Part shown: positions 51,363 through 64,000 of the stretch, piece by piece | Position numbering within the stretch: the first letter of the stretch is position 1 | How the letters are laid out: each line of letters begins with the position of its first letter | NCBI GenBank assembly: GCA_028554795.2 | Contig: CM068839.1 | Coordinates: forward strand, 86,511,540 to 86,575,539 | From: Sinohyriopsis cumingii | Lineage: Eukaryota; Mollusca; Bivalvia; Unionida; Unionidae | DNA length: 64,000 bases | Reading direction: 5' to 3' | Made by a program: the position numbers and the translations under genes | The notes under the pieces: generated by a model | Seen by the model: the letters and a program-made list of their open reading frames with translations, nothing else | What the model was told of the DNA's origin: nothing | Database searches by the model: none

Positions 51363-54300
51363 AACACCAATATCGCTTGTTATTTGTTAAAGACTGGTTA
51401 CTGGTCCGACTTGGAAGGCATGTTAACAGATTCCATAAAACCATAACAACAGCCATTATTAAATCCTACTGACAAACTTGTCACAATTTTCAGTGACACA
51501 TATTATCTGCTATACGCCCTATCAGAGATTATTTTTCTTATGGATCTTTTAGGATGAAAATGACTCAAAGCTGTTGAGGATGTATTCGTGTGCAAAAACT
51601 CCAGACTTTCAGATCATCGCTTATAGAATGAACTGCTAGAGGAAGGTAAAGATTATAGATATTAATCAATCAACAAAGTCGTGTCCAGTAGTTATGATAA
51701 TGGCAGAAACAAAAGCATATTTATGCATTTACTGGAAAAATTATTTTAGATAATTTGTGCACGACTTTTAATAGTGCTTATTAAATAGAACAATATATAA
51801 ACAGAACGAACAAACACATCTATAACAGTCCTTCCGAAAATGTCAAACGTATTACCGTCTTCCTTGTCACAAAACACACGCAGACATACATAAAAGGAGC
51901 ATGGCTCTTTGATTTTCTACTCTTTGCAACAATTTGTTTTCACCGTGCACTTGCTCGCCATGACTTGGATTTGATCTTTGTAGTCGATAACTATTCTAAG
52001 ATAGGCACGTCACTTCGAGTTTATAAGTTCGTAGTTTTTTAAAAGATGGGAATCTACTTTACGTTTTCGATTAAAATTGGCATAACATTCAATAAGATGT
52101 CATTTTGACGTCCCACCATCCCACACCCGATTGTGCAGCGTTAAGTTCAAATGCTTTTATGAATCAATATTCTCATCAAATACTCTACTCCTGGAGAAAA
52201 GCAAAAGAAAATTCTTGATCCATCCTGAACACCCGATAATGTAGTCGTCTCTCCTGAAAAGCACCTTTAGCCTGCCAAGCTGTTGTAAGTCCCCATTGGA
52301 CCATACCGTCCACCAACCATTTGAAGGCAGTACCATTGTTATTGTCATATATATTCATATTGTGCACATAAAGGTTCACAAGTTTTGATTGTATTGTTCT
52401 GGATATGATGGATTCCGCAACAACCTATGTGGAATATTACATTTTATCAATAGTGTCATATGGTTTTTGACTAGTGTGCTCACGTTAAGGACATTCGTTT
52501 CTGTATAATTTCATGTGTTTTTTTTACAATGAGATTTCATGACGGACGTTTAAAACAAATGGAACCCTGCCTTTTCTGCTATATAGACGGTTCCATGGAC
52601 TAGTCGATTTTCAATTTTCTGCTGTATGGACTGTCTCACGGTCTAACAGAATTTCCTTTTTATATGGATGGTCCATTTTTTACGAAACCAGTCAGTTGTG
52701 AGTCTACATCATTGCGTTTCTCTAGTTATTATACCTTCTTGGCCTGTACCACAGCGGCAAGATGAATATAACACATAGTGCATCTTTCCCGTTTGATGTT
52801 ATACAGCGCGATTACAGAGATATTTTGGAACTAAATGAGCACATGTCTTCAGTAGTCAAGTTTAATTAAGCGGCAAACACTAAATTAAGAATAGATTGAA
52901 TCTCTTGGCACGCGTTTTTTAAAAAGCTTGGCAGGAATGGCGATATTTCTTTGCATTCTTATGATTTTACATCATTGTCTGCTTATTGATGGACACATAA
53001 CTTAAAAGACATTTTCAAACTCTTATTTATATTTGGAATACCATCAAATACTGATGCCAAAACATCAATAAATAGTTAACACTTTATAAGTCATTAAAGT
53101 ATTTTGTAGTCGACATACGTCTGGTGTATGATATTGAAATATCTTATATGCATGATGATGATAATGTTTAAAACTTTAGGCTCGTTTACATTATAGTTGC
53201 AAAAATATCGCGATAATTTTGTCTTGTGGAAAACATTATTAGATATTTATATACAAAATGTTATAAATGCCCACATATTATTTCTGTAAAATTGTTTCAA
53301 AAATGTTGTCCGTGTTCGAAAATTAATTGTTACAATGAAATAGCTGGCATCTTCAGAGCATCAAATGACAAATACAAATTAAAAAGCAGCATCCAATTTG
53401 GGTATTTTTGTCGGTTCTACTAAATTTCGTGAATATGGTTTGATTTGTGGCTCTCCTAATGCAAACAAAATATTATGCAAAAATGTACACACGAATAGTA
53501 CTAGGGAAAAATCAGATGGAAGCCATATCAGTCCGGCTGATAAGGTAAGCATGCCGATAAACTTTGGGTGAGTTCCAAATACATGATGTTTCAAGCATTC
53601 TTATCACAGTGCAAACTTACGGACAAAATGGTCAATGAGAATTGTTGTTATAAATAGTTTAACTATGACAATTAGTAAGGTAGGGAAACAAATCATAATG
53701 CATGTCTACTTGCGATCTGACCATGGCATTTTCATTTTTATCGCGCCGGGATTTAAAAGACATCCTACACAAAATGAGATAGACTCATTAAAAAAGTCAG
53801 GCCTTTCATGTGAATGAAGCACATATTTAAAGTCTGTGACATATACTCCAGGCAAAATCACGTGGAAAGACCTCGAATTGTTAGAAGTTAGAGAAATATT
53901 TATTTATTATATCAAGTTACAATAGATTTTGTTAGAAATGGAGCATTTAAACCGAGTGGAAATTAAACTCAAAGTGTCATTTAATGACATTCATAACTGT
54001 CATCATATCAATTCATAGTTTTGATTTTTTAAACGTTCGAACTGGATGTTTTTAAAAAAATAAATATATCGATATTAAATATATCAAATAGACTAAAAAT
54101 GAAATGAATATCTTCACCATTTACATGTCTATAATTTGTGTTTAGTTTAGATATCTGTATTGAAAAGAGGTTTTAATATATATTTCATTAAAAGGACTTA
54201 ACGTTAAAATTTATTTTAAATTTTAAAAATTTAACCGTTTTCCAATGAATGCACGAATATGCAATACTAAATTATGGTTCCCTCAAATATATTAGTAGTG

Positions 54301-57107
54301 GAGTACGAAATTAAACTTTATCATGGCTCTTTTTTATATCATTAATTGTTACGTAATAATGCATCTACGTGGTCTATGATAGGAAACTTATATTCATGCG
54401 ACATTTGTTCGTTTAACGAAGGAAAAGCTCTTAAATATTATTAAATCTGACAACTGTTTCAACTTACTCTCTCTCTCTCTCTATATATATATATATTTTT
54501 ATCATCACAAAGATAATTTACCAGAGTATTTTCTTGACACGTGATTCTTTCCCTATTTAGCTTTTTCTTTTTCATAATTGAGAGCGGTAACTCTAATGCA
54601 ATTTTCCTGTCGTTAGGTTTGGGTAATATTTTTTAAAGAACTGTGGCTGCTAAAGCCGACTATCATGCAACTAGAAATGCCTTACAGAGAGAAATACATA
54701 TATACATGCTTTCACACATACATACATACATACATACATACATACATAAATACATACATACATAGGAAGATGACCATTATCTTATTTGTTTTTGAAATGA
54801 AAATATAATATTTGTCATGAATTCGACTATCGTACATAAATGCATTTCATGTTCTTAATTTACTTCTTAATACAAGTACGGATGCATGAACATCCTTATA
54901 CATACACGTGTGAGTCTGTTTCGTTACTCGTGGCCTAAATGTCATGCAAGTGAAAGACGGAAACGCAAATAAAAAATAAATCTTCGGACCCGAGTATAAT
55001 GTTTTGCGCGTTACTTTCATTGTCTACTGGTCGACCTTTACAGGATCTGTGCAAAATTCAATACACTTTGCAAGAGCAGGTTTTAAACTCTTACGAAAGG
55101 ATACTAATAATAATGATGATAAAGCCATTAGCAAACGACAGCTTATCTCGATTGCACGACTTTTAAATTATTTTAGTTCAGATAACAGGATTTGAAATCG
55201 GCCGAACACTTTAAAAATTGCCCCTTTTTTCTTTGCCAATAGATTTATCTAAGAGTATTTACTAATTCCGTTTTTGGTTAATTTGTGGCACGATTCCAAA
55301 CTCATAAGACAGACTAAAAACACTACTGAGCACACTGTTTCTTAGCAGCTGACAACTTCGTCTTATACCAATAACAAAAGGTAAACAAGAGCATTGAAAT
55401 TGTTCGAGATCCAAAGACTTCGATAAATAGTCCAGTTTGCACATGGACTTCTACAGCAAGTTGATCAGACGAGATATTCAGTGATGCGACGAGAATTGAG
55501 GAAAACATAGGGAGTAAATCGTAATCAGAAATACATCTTTTAATTCTTCCATATATAATGCTGCATTAGTTTTCTTTTCTAATTATATTATTCTGAGCAT
55601 TCCCTGAATTAGGTAGAATCCAGATACATACGCCTCTTTTAGCTGATAACACTTGTTGGATATTAACAAAAATAATCCAAGGAGATGAATAAAATATATA
55701 GATTATGTATTTTAAAATACAAAATGCAAGTTACCTAAAATAATTGCACTTGAATGAAACTTTGTACTTAAGCATAGTTAGCTACAGTGGATGTTGAATA
55801 TCTGCGTGCCAGTTATTATAAACAGGTATTAGTATAATTGCTTACTCAGGTTAGTTTGAATGTATATTGCCAAGGTATAGAGAGAGCAAAATGCACTAAT
55901 TTCCACATACAAATATACGATTCATAGAGAAACATTTATTTTAAAGTTCACTGCTTTATTTTTGTTGTACGTTGATAAACATCTCATAAATATAATTATT
56001 ATATGCTCATTTTTTCCCCCGTTAACTTTACATTGTCAGAATCGTTCAATATTGCCCGATACTGAAACGCGCGCGACAATACACATATAGCATTCACGTG
56101 AATAAGGGAACTACTTTCTTTTGTAAATAACCAATGGACTCAGACGCCAGCACTTTTGATTTGTAAACAAATCATGTACACTCGCGTAAGAGGCTCTTTA
56201 CGTTGTGGTTGTTTAAATTTGTTTCTGAATGAACTAAAACATGTTTCGTGGACTGCAAAACCCCCTTGCTGTCTTGACATTTTGTGTTGATACAATGTTA
56301 CGGATTTAGGCTAGCTACCTTATATAAATGACGGATTAGGTCCTTACAAATAACAAGGCATATAACTGTTTTCTTTAGCTGGTGATAAGAATGGCAAAAT
56401 AAAATATACTTACAGTTTTACATCCTGAATTTCCTCAAAATGTTTTTTCTTAATTCTGCAAATCCAAATTACATGAGCCATGTCATAGGTTTTCAATCTG
56501 GATTACACATTTCGAAAGTGTGCTGTAATTTCGATAAGTGCAATTGCATCCTCCTTACTGCGCTCAAAATGAAATACACATTAAATTCCATAGCGTCTTT
56601 TTGAAAATTGCAATTGAAAGACTTCATATTTTTCCCACGTTATGATTTCAAACATTCAGTGACAGAAACAGAAACACATTTGCAGACGTAAACAAGCTTC
56701 TCCCGCGCCACTTCAATCAGATATATTTCATGTATAATTTGCACAGATGAATCCAGTTCAAAATCACAAACTTTCGTCGAATCGAAACAAAATACCAAAA
56801 TATATTCACTCCAGATCAAATGGAAAAGTCGTTGCAATACGCATTCATTCACAATATGACTGCAAATTTCAATTTTAACTAGACACGCCGTTTTCTTTCG
56901 AAAGTTATGTCGACCGCGCGAATAAGTTCAAATTTATCTGGACGGAGCTATGTGCGCAATAATAATGATGTCATTCTGTAATGTCAAATCTGCGCTTGTG
57001 TATTTAGTTTGGAATACGGCATTCATTCATTTACGTTGTTTCTTGTAGTGTATTTTGTTTATATAATTAAACCTTAGGTAGAATAAAAAAATGAGCATAT
57101 AATAAAA
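51362..57107. other. Intergenic AT-rich DNA
   Basis: No gene can be supported. Contents are a CT/TA run at 54,465-54,497, an ACAT microsatellite at about 54,715-54,765 and scattered short frames with AT-biased composition. A 60-residue open stretch ending in a donor-like GATAAG|GTAAGC at about 53,545 is noted but not called. Confidence 0.6.
54715..54765. repeat. (ACAT)n microsatellite
   Basis: About twelve CATA units with one AAAT variation. Confidence 0.9.
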
Positions 57108-57232
57108 AGGTTACTGCATTTGTATGGGAAAATATGAACTCGTTTTGTCGGAAGGATATACTGTACTCACAAGTTCGTGCAGTATTCATTCCGAAAACTC
57201 GTTCATGTTTTCCCATACAAATGCAGTAACCT
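57108..57232. repeat. Hairpin-forming inverted repeat
   Basis: Arms of about 44 bases. The left begins AGGTTACTGCATTTGTATGG and the right ends with its reverse complement, two or three mismatches apart. The loop is about 37 bases. A third foldback-type repeat in the window. Confidence 0.85.
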
Positions 57233-57518
57233 ATAATTCATACGCATTGATCACTATGTTTTTAATTCGTATTTGTATTTACTCTTTGTAGCCAAATTCT
57301 TTCTCAATGTAAATCACTTCTTCATAACTCTACTCACCTACTCAATCTGACCAAACGGAAACAGTTGTAGCAATGTTCTTGATATGTTTTCTACCATTAC
57401 AAAATAACTGGAAATAAAAAGTATGCAACAGAAGCAATATCAAATTTTTGTAACATTTCGTACATACGTTTTACACAAAAATGAATATCCAAAAACTTCA
57501 TAGTTTAAATATATATAG

Positions 57519-57608
<90 letters not shown>

Positions 57609-60600
57609 TTTAAAACAAATTTCATTGAATTAAAATAAATATAAATGTTATCTATTCTACTTTATTAGCTTTCTTGCAAGATGTAACAAAAAGTATACAG
57701 TACTGCCGAAAATTGTCTACCTTCTCAAATAGAATTACAAATTAACATAATTACATACTTTGTGAAACCTTCTTGTCTTTTCTCGAACAATTTTTGTTAC
57801 GAATTTAGACGTTTGTGTGGCATGTGCTTGAGAAATATTGACGTATTCCTTCGCCAGTCCATACATGGCTTATAGATTACTAAGTAGACAAATCAATAAC
57901 CATTTCACTTTTTTTTAAAGAGATATGAACAATATAATCGTTCTCTTAGTAGTTTCTGTTTTTGTGTTTTTTCATTTTGTAGAGATATTTCATCCCTTCC
58001 ACAAGTTTTGCAGTTGACCTATTTTTTGTGGGAGTATTTAGAAAAACGTAGTACCGATAAAATTCCGAATCGACATCTATAGAAAACACTTTTATATATA
58101 GTTCGTCTGTGCATATGTTATTTTTCTATATGTTCGTTTTCTACATGCATTACTGATTTTGTGCATTCAACTGTTCTTTCCTTTATGCCCTTCTGTATCT
58201 ATCCATTTGTATTTTAATTTGTCAATAAGCGTACATATATGTACGTGTGCTCCTAAATGATACATATATCAAGCCTTATATACGGGTATCTGTGTATGGG
58301 TTTATATGTGTTATGTACTGCCATAAGAAACTGCAATCACGGACAGTAGGTAAACGAATACTATGGGACATAAATACTCGACAACAATTATTCGATTCCA
58401 CATGTATAGTATTTACAAGTAGCAATCTTGCCATTCTTAAATTTTCTCGAAAGTTTCTGTTTATTATTCAAATAAATGTTAAAATAGGCAAAGTCATATA
58501 CATGACAAGGTAGGAGTTCATAAGACACGCTTAATTTTGCCATCCCAAACAGCCTCAGTCACATGAAATATAAAAAGAAACTTTCCAAATTACAGTCCGT
58601 AATCATTCTTAATTTGATTTCTTAAATTGGACACGAACTTCCCGTGCTCTTTGACATGTCGTCTTTCTAGAAACGATTTATGTCCTTTAACTTTCAATAA
58701 ATGAGCTGGAAAAGGAATTAAGATAGCTTGAGATCAGATCGTATTAGAACGATGAAGATTAAATTGAAGCGGCCAGATAAATTCAATCATTGACGGCAAT
58801 AGTATTGACGGTGGACTAATATTGATAATGGAAATGGCCCATCATCTCAATCGACTGCGTACACAAGAGACAATGTCACACGATTGTCGTATGCATTTAT
58901 GATTAATACATCATTTGCAACCAGACCTAGGATTTGCCAAAGTAACCAAGTGAAGTCTAGTCTTAGACATTTGATTTGACTATTTCTACGTAAGGCTTAA
59001 ATTTTAATCAGTGCGGTCGGTGGAATGTAAAAAACGTTTAAGTCCAAACATAGGTCATGTTTAGGAAATTATGTCTAAGATAGTTTTTCTGCGTAACTTT
59101 CACGCCAACTTAAATACTCTAAAGAGTCTCCAGGGCCATCGCTTCTTGGAATGTTGGGCAAACAATTCTTCAAACGACATGTAGCCCACGAATATAAGAC
59201 AGTATGAAATGATACATCCCTATACCAGGTCGAAACAGTGTAAAAAAGTACGATAGCCTTACAAGACACAAATAAATTGAAAACACACAATTTAACGGGA
59301 AGACGTTTACAAAGCCAAAACATGTATGATGGACAGGAATAGGTGATATACGGACACTGAAGGGAAAACTTGCATCCCAGAACTGACGTGGAATGGAAAC
59401 AATGGCGGTGAGGAAATTAGAGGAAGATAGTGGCGAAATGGATATACATGGCTGAAGCAGAAATAAAGAAAGCTTTGGGTTGGAACTTTATAATAAAACA
59501 AGAACTGTCGGTAAAAGCTTGTGACCGGCAGAAAGCATTGTGACCCCTTTTGAGTAATGTGATGTGAAGTGGAATGATATTGGATTGGTTGATTGAATTT
59601 ATTTTATTTCTTATATTTATGTATCTGTCTTCTGGTAAGGGATCGAGCGACATGCATTGTTTGTAAGCATCGTTTTACATTCGCATTACAACAAGAATAA
59701 AATATCAACTAACAAAAGTTTTTCTCCCGTATGATCGTGTTGGTTAAAACCTATTCCGGTAGTTTTTGTCCTGGTATCATCTAACAGTTAAAAAAAAAAA
59801 CACTTAGTGTCAGCACTCTATGGTCTTGAACAAAGTGACATAAACGACCGAATATCAACAAGTTTTGTAAAATTCAACAAATAATTAATTCTCAAAAATA
59901 CAAAGTGAAAATGTAACTAATATCTTACGGTATTTGCGAATTAAATCCAAAATAATCATATACTTTCTAAAACACATCCTAATGATTAAAATTCTGAATC
60001 AAGTTTAGTGGTATGCCAAAAATGAATTTAACACAGGAAGTGTTGATGTGCCTGTGATGACCTGAATAGTAATGATGTGCCAACATTATTTTGTTGAATC
60101 ACAAAAAGACAAGCCAAGATTATGTACTTATTTGAATTTCATTATAAATCCAAGTCTCTATTTCCAAGAATTTTATTCTTAATCACTTTGTATTTTCATA
60201 GAAGAATAACTTGAATGAAATAATTTGAATAATAAATTCCAGCCCAAATAAAATACTCGACACAACAACAATTCAACTCATTCTGCGCAGATCTTACAGC
60301 ACGAATGAATAATTGTTAGATAAACAAAATTATATAGCCTTTTAAGTGACATCAGGTAAAAATTTGGTATTTTCTTAAAAAAAAAGATTATTACCTAATT
60401 GAACTTTCATTCTGGAAGATTCCAAATGTTTAGAAGATAAAATCTTAGCTATAATTATAAGGTCTGTTACTAAAGTTATAATATAAAATGTGTGGTAAAC
60501 AATAAGGAAATCCTGCATTTCATGGGGAAGTTCCAATGTTCTGGATTGAGATAAACATAGTGTTTACAAAATCAAGCTCAGTGATTGAGGTCAGGCAGAA

Positions 60601-61199
60601 AATGAACTTGCTTTTGAACAAGGCCAAATCCAAAATATATACTATTAATTTGAAATGCGAATTAAATATTCATAACACCTCCCCTCAAGAAGACAAAACG
60701 ATCTGTGCAATAAAGCTTTCTTTTAGTTATTAGTCAAATCTACATGTGATACAAATTTACATAATTATACACGAAACAATGTAATATTCTACACACATGA
60801 AAGTGCATCTGCTATTATATTGTATTTTCTCTTGTTACGCCTGATGTCAATATTGTATTCCTGCGACATCAAACCCCACCTTATAATGTTTCATGTTTGC
60901 TTTTCATCAGATTTTATATGATCTGTTAGGAACATCTGGAAACAAGTGCTCTTATTCAAGTAATAGCTGTTTTAGTTCATTCTTTTCTTGTGGCTGCAGA
61001 TGTAAGGGTGTCTGGTCCGGATTATTCATAATTTCTGAATTCTGAAGAATTGTCACACCAAAGTTACAACAGTCTGATTGCATTCCATGTCTTAATTCCT
61101 TACTGTGTGCGATAGGTACATTTAAATTTACTACATTATTAATCTGGCTATCTCTATCAACATACTCTTTTTTTCGTCTCCCTGGAATACTGTTGATAT
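57233..61199. other. Intergenic AT-rich DNA
   Basis: Holds a (TA)n tract at 57,531-57,604. No gene, RNA or transposon domain is recognised in the rest. Confidence 0.6.
57531..57604. repeat. (TA)n microsatellite
   Basis: About 36 TA units. Confidence 0.95.
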
Positions 61200-63130
61200 A
61201 ATTTAAATCACTTAATTTCTATTCAACTATTTGAGACAATATAACTTAGCCTGAAGTGGATTTTGAGGTATGGGCAAGAGAGCCATAAGTCTATCACCAG
61301 GCATAAAACACCTTTCCTTGGTATGTTTGTCTGAGAAGAGTGCAAATTAGTTCTTGCAACTTCATAGACGTTTGACAACTTATATTTCAAAGTAAAACGT
61401 AGTCGGAAATATTAATTGCTGAACTTTCTTTTGAAAAGAAGCTTCTCGTTCAAAAATTTCAATGCTTCATGGGCAGTATTTCCAACATTAGCTCAAAGGG
61501 TCTATATCCTAAAGATTCTTGATCTGATTCCCTATCAGCCAACAACGGCAAATGTACACCTTCGTCCCTAACTTTTTCTAGTATCAGAACATTAGTAAAG
61601 AAACGTATTTTTCAAACCTTGGTGAAATCTTTCTAAAGCCCCTAGGCTTTTAGGGTGATACGCAGAAGACCTGAATTGCTGGATGCCTGAGTCATGCATA
61701 ACTTTCTGAAACATTCCAGACAAATAATATTGAATCTTGAGCAGATTAACAGGCCAAATAGAGTAAAACTCTTTAGCAAAGCTTTCACTATTGTTTCAGA
61801 TTTTAATCTTCTTCAATGGAATTTCCTCCGGAAATCTTGTGGACGCATATATTATCATCAACAGGTGTTGATTGCCTGACTTGGTCTTAGATAAGGGACC
61901 GACACAGTCTCCCATTACTCTGCTAAATGGTTCGCCAACTGCAGGAATAGGTTGCAGATGAACCGTAGGTATCTTCTGATTGGGTTTCTCTAACATTAAA
62001 CAAAATATGATACGATCTGCATTATTACAAACATCACTTCTAATTTTGGACTGATAGCAATCATTAAAGACCGTATGATACACCTTACGGATCCGTAAAT
62101 GACCATCCAAAGGAGTTTTATGGTTTAAACATATGAGCATTTTTAATAGGTGTGTTTTGATTCGGTTTCTTATTTTGTTTACTTTGTAGCAATCAGAAAT
62201 AGTGTGCCATTTATTCTTAGAATAGGTGCACGTAGGAAGAGGTAATAATTTCTGATGAATCTCATCAGACACACGATTCCTAAACGTTGTGGCATATTGA
62301 GATTTAGAAGTGCTCGTATTAAAATGAAATAGCATTTTTACCAGAAGACCTCTGAATGGAAGGCCTGCTTACAAAAGAAACCGTATGAGCTAAGCAATAA
62401 TCGAGTGTCGTGCGGGCAACATTTTCTAAAGTTTCGACCTTCTGCTCATTAAGGTAAAGCATAGTTACCATAGACGCAATTCATGAACACTTCTACTAAT
62501 ATGAGTTGTCAGAGATTTTTTTAATCGTGACCAACTTATTTCGCTAAGTATCACTTATCAAACAGTTTCTCTTTTTCTCTTTAATAAGCCTCAGGTGTCA
62601 ACTCATAACCTTTCAAAATATATTCCTTATTCTTATCCTAATCATCGTTACTAACATGGAAGTGTAGATCTCACGAGTTTTTGCAAAAACTGAGCACTTT
62701 TTTATGACAGAGTTCCATGCTGTCTTGGCAATGTCACATTTTCAGCAATGTTTCCATAATGATGAAAATATTTATCTACTTCTGTCTTCTTAAACGCTCG
62801 TACTAACACAATAGTTTAGTAACATAAAAACCCGAACGTATGTGTAATGTGGGGCTGTGTTGTTCACTCAAAGTCTCTAATTCTTTTCTTCTAAATTGAA
62901 ATTCCCTTTTATCTTTGTCTCTTTCACTCTGTAATTCTCTCTCTCTCTTCGTTTCCGCATTGCATCTTTATTTACATTAGCCAGTCTTCTCGTTCTCACT
63001 ATAGTTCCTCCTTATGCATCTACATTATTTTGTCTCTCTCTCTGCTCTTTCTGAAGCTCAAACGTTCTTACACGATTTCTTTGTAGGATTTTAATTTCAA
63101 TTCCATAACTTCGAATTTAGAGGCAGATGC
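61200..63130 (-). mobile_element. Third Gypsy remnant (gag and integrase parts)
   Basis: On the minus strand, 63,130-62,870 is a Glu/Arg-rich coiled coil as in gag of the outer element at 20.9 kb. A decayed knuckle (SKNKWHTISDCYKV) lies near 62,200. Integrase follows: HKTPLDGHLRIRKVYHTVFN, KPNQKIPTVHLQPIPAVGEP, DCVGPLSKTKSGNQHLLMII, and further left SLGALERFHQ and RESDQESLGYRPFELM. These are Gypsy-type. It is short and badly decayed; LTRs were not found. Probably a relative of the outer element. Confidence 0.75.
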
Positions 63131-64000
63131 AGACTTACTGATCAAGACTGAAGGACTCATCCCAAACATTCTTTTCTACCCAATACTAAACCAAACTATT
63201 TTATATTTCTTACTTCATTAAGGAAGCCTTCTTCTAAGAAAGGTCATATTTTCTGGTAAGATGGAGAACTACATCATCTTTTAAGAAGTCTATCCATTCC
63301 AGGGTAAGATTTGAAATAAGGCCCTCCACTTAAGATAACATAGGTCGATTTAGTCGAGCATTGAATACAGCTGATTAGGATATAAACATGCTAAGGGTCT
63401 GCAGAATATATCCTTTAAGCATTAAATTGTGCTAAGCCATTTATAAAGCACTTTCATAATAAAGTCATCCTAAAAATGCTTGATATATCTGGGATAGTTT
63501 TGTCCCCATGGTCCAGTAATATAAACAGTAATTGTCTATTTTATGATAAAAACAAATATATATAATTTGTATCATCAAGGGTGATTAAGCTGTCTTGCCG
63601 TTTTGAAATAAATAATATAAAAACTATTTCTTGGTAAGTATGTTACATAAAATGTATGGCGAAAAATTTAGTTGTTCGTGAAAATTAGTTTTTGTAGATT
63701 AATGATCATATAAATATTTCTTTAGTGCATATCACATTGAATAAAACTTTTTTTTTCTCTTACAGATCCGAAATGTTAGATTTTAGGAAGAATTTATTTT
63801 ATTATAGGCCTTCCTTGTACAAAAAAATTTTATACAAGGTTAAAGCAGTGAAACCGTAGCATACAATCTTTTGCTTGTATTTCAAAAAATACACAGCAAT
63901 CACAAAGACTCCAGATACATAGTTCAAAAGCTACAATAATAGTCCTAGCAATCCTAATCACATTGATTGCAAAAGGCATATCAGATTTATCATTGAGTAT
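63131..64000. other. Intergenic DNA
   Basis: AT-rich sequence with no recognisable feature, running to the window end. It could include the far end of the Gypsy remnant. Confidence 0.5.

Noticed and set aside
53379-53594. Possible exon or membrane protein near 53.4-53.6 kb
   Set aside because: The minus frame is hydrophobic but has no family signature, and the plus-strand open stretch has a donor-like site without a good acceptor.
1-64000. CRISPR arrays, operons with Shine-Dalgarno sites, rRNA genes
   Set aside because: The tandem repeats lack unique equal-length spacers, the DNA is eukaryotic, and no rRNA motif was seen.

Overview
The window is metazoan nuclear DNA dominated by mobile elements. 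The background is AT-rich and carries long (TA)n tracts, GATA and ACAT microsatellites, hairpin repeats and a tRNA-derived SINE. No complete host gene is recognised. The mix of animal-type Polintons, a Gmr1-like Gypsy element and Crypton-like recombinase sequences suggests a marine invertebrate, most likely a lophotrochozoan such as a mollusc. That is inference; nothing in the window fixes the species.

Region 1 (1 to about 15,860) is a Polinton/Maverick fossil (Polinton A), all on the + strand, running off the left edge. Its order is protein-primed DNA polymerase B, a first BIR (IAP-type) domain, a Cys-rich small gene, a second BIR domain, a tandemly duplicated small gene, two overlapping small genes, packaging ATPase, two basic proteins, integrase with chromodomain, a two-helix membrane protein, penton-like minor capsid, pX-like core protein, double jelly-roll major capsid, a CxxC/HPSQ protein and an adenain-type protease. 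Three tandem small gene units follow (13,282-15,820). Each has the same upstream box and each ends in a textbook replication-dependent histone mRNA 3' stem-loop with a purine-rich downstream element. They do not encode histones, and this is the most unusual signal in the window.

Region 2 (16.1-19.8 kb) is mostly unassigned, with microsatellites and one well-formed candidate exon. Region 3 (19.8-31.6 kb) is an old Gypsy element with roughly 1 kb LTRs. It contains a second, opposite-strand Gypsy element (22,630-29,668) whose pol order is protease, integrase, reverse transcriptase, RNase H, the order of the Gmr1 clade.

Region 4 (33,279-48,478) is a second, different Polinton (Polinton B), complete from end to end: 230-base inverted repeats and a 5-6 base target duplication. 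It carries pX-like, protease, fibre-like, membrane and penton-like genes on the left. A repeat-rich strand-switch zone with a phage-style HNH endonuclease lies in the middle. On the right are a PolB-helicase-HNH replicase region, integrase, a phospholipase A2 with zinc ribbon, and the packaging ATPase. A fragment of a third polymerase lineage is lodged beside the integrase. No major capsid gene was recognised. Crypton/KIAA1958-like recombinase sequences lie on both sides of it (32.8-33.2 and 49.5-50.9 kb).

Region 5 (51-64 kb) is mostly unassigned AT-rich DNA with hairpins and microsatellites, plus a third, short Gypsy fossil at 61.2-63.1 kb on the minus strand. All virus-like elements here are treated as fossils. 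Polinton A is clearly decayed, with very roughly a dozen or more breaks. Polinton B looks younger by its repeats but is also broken, by perhaps ten breaks.
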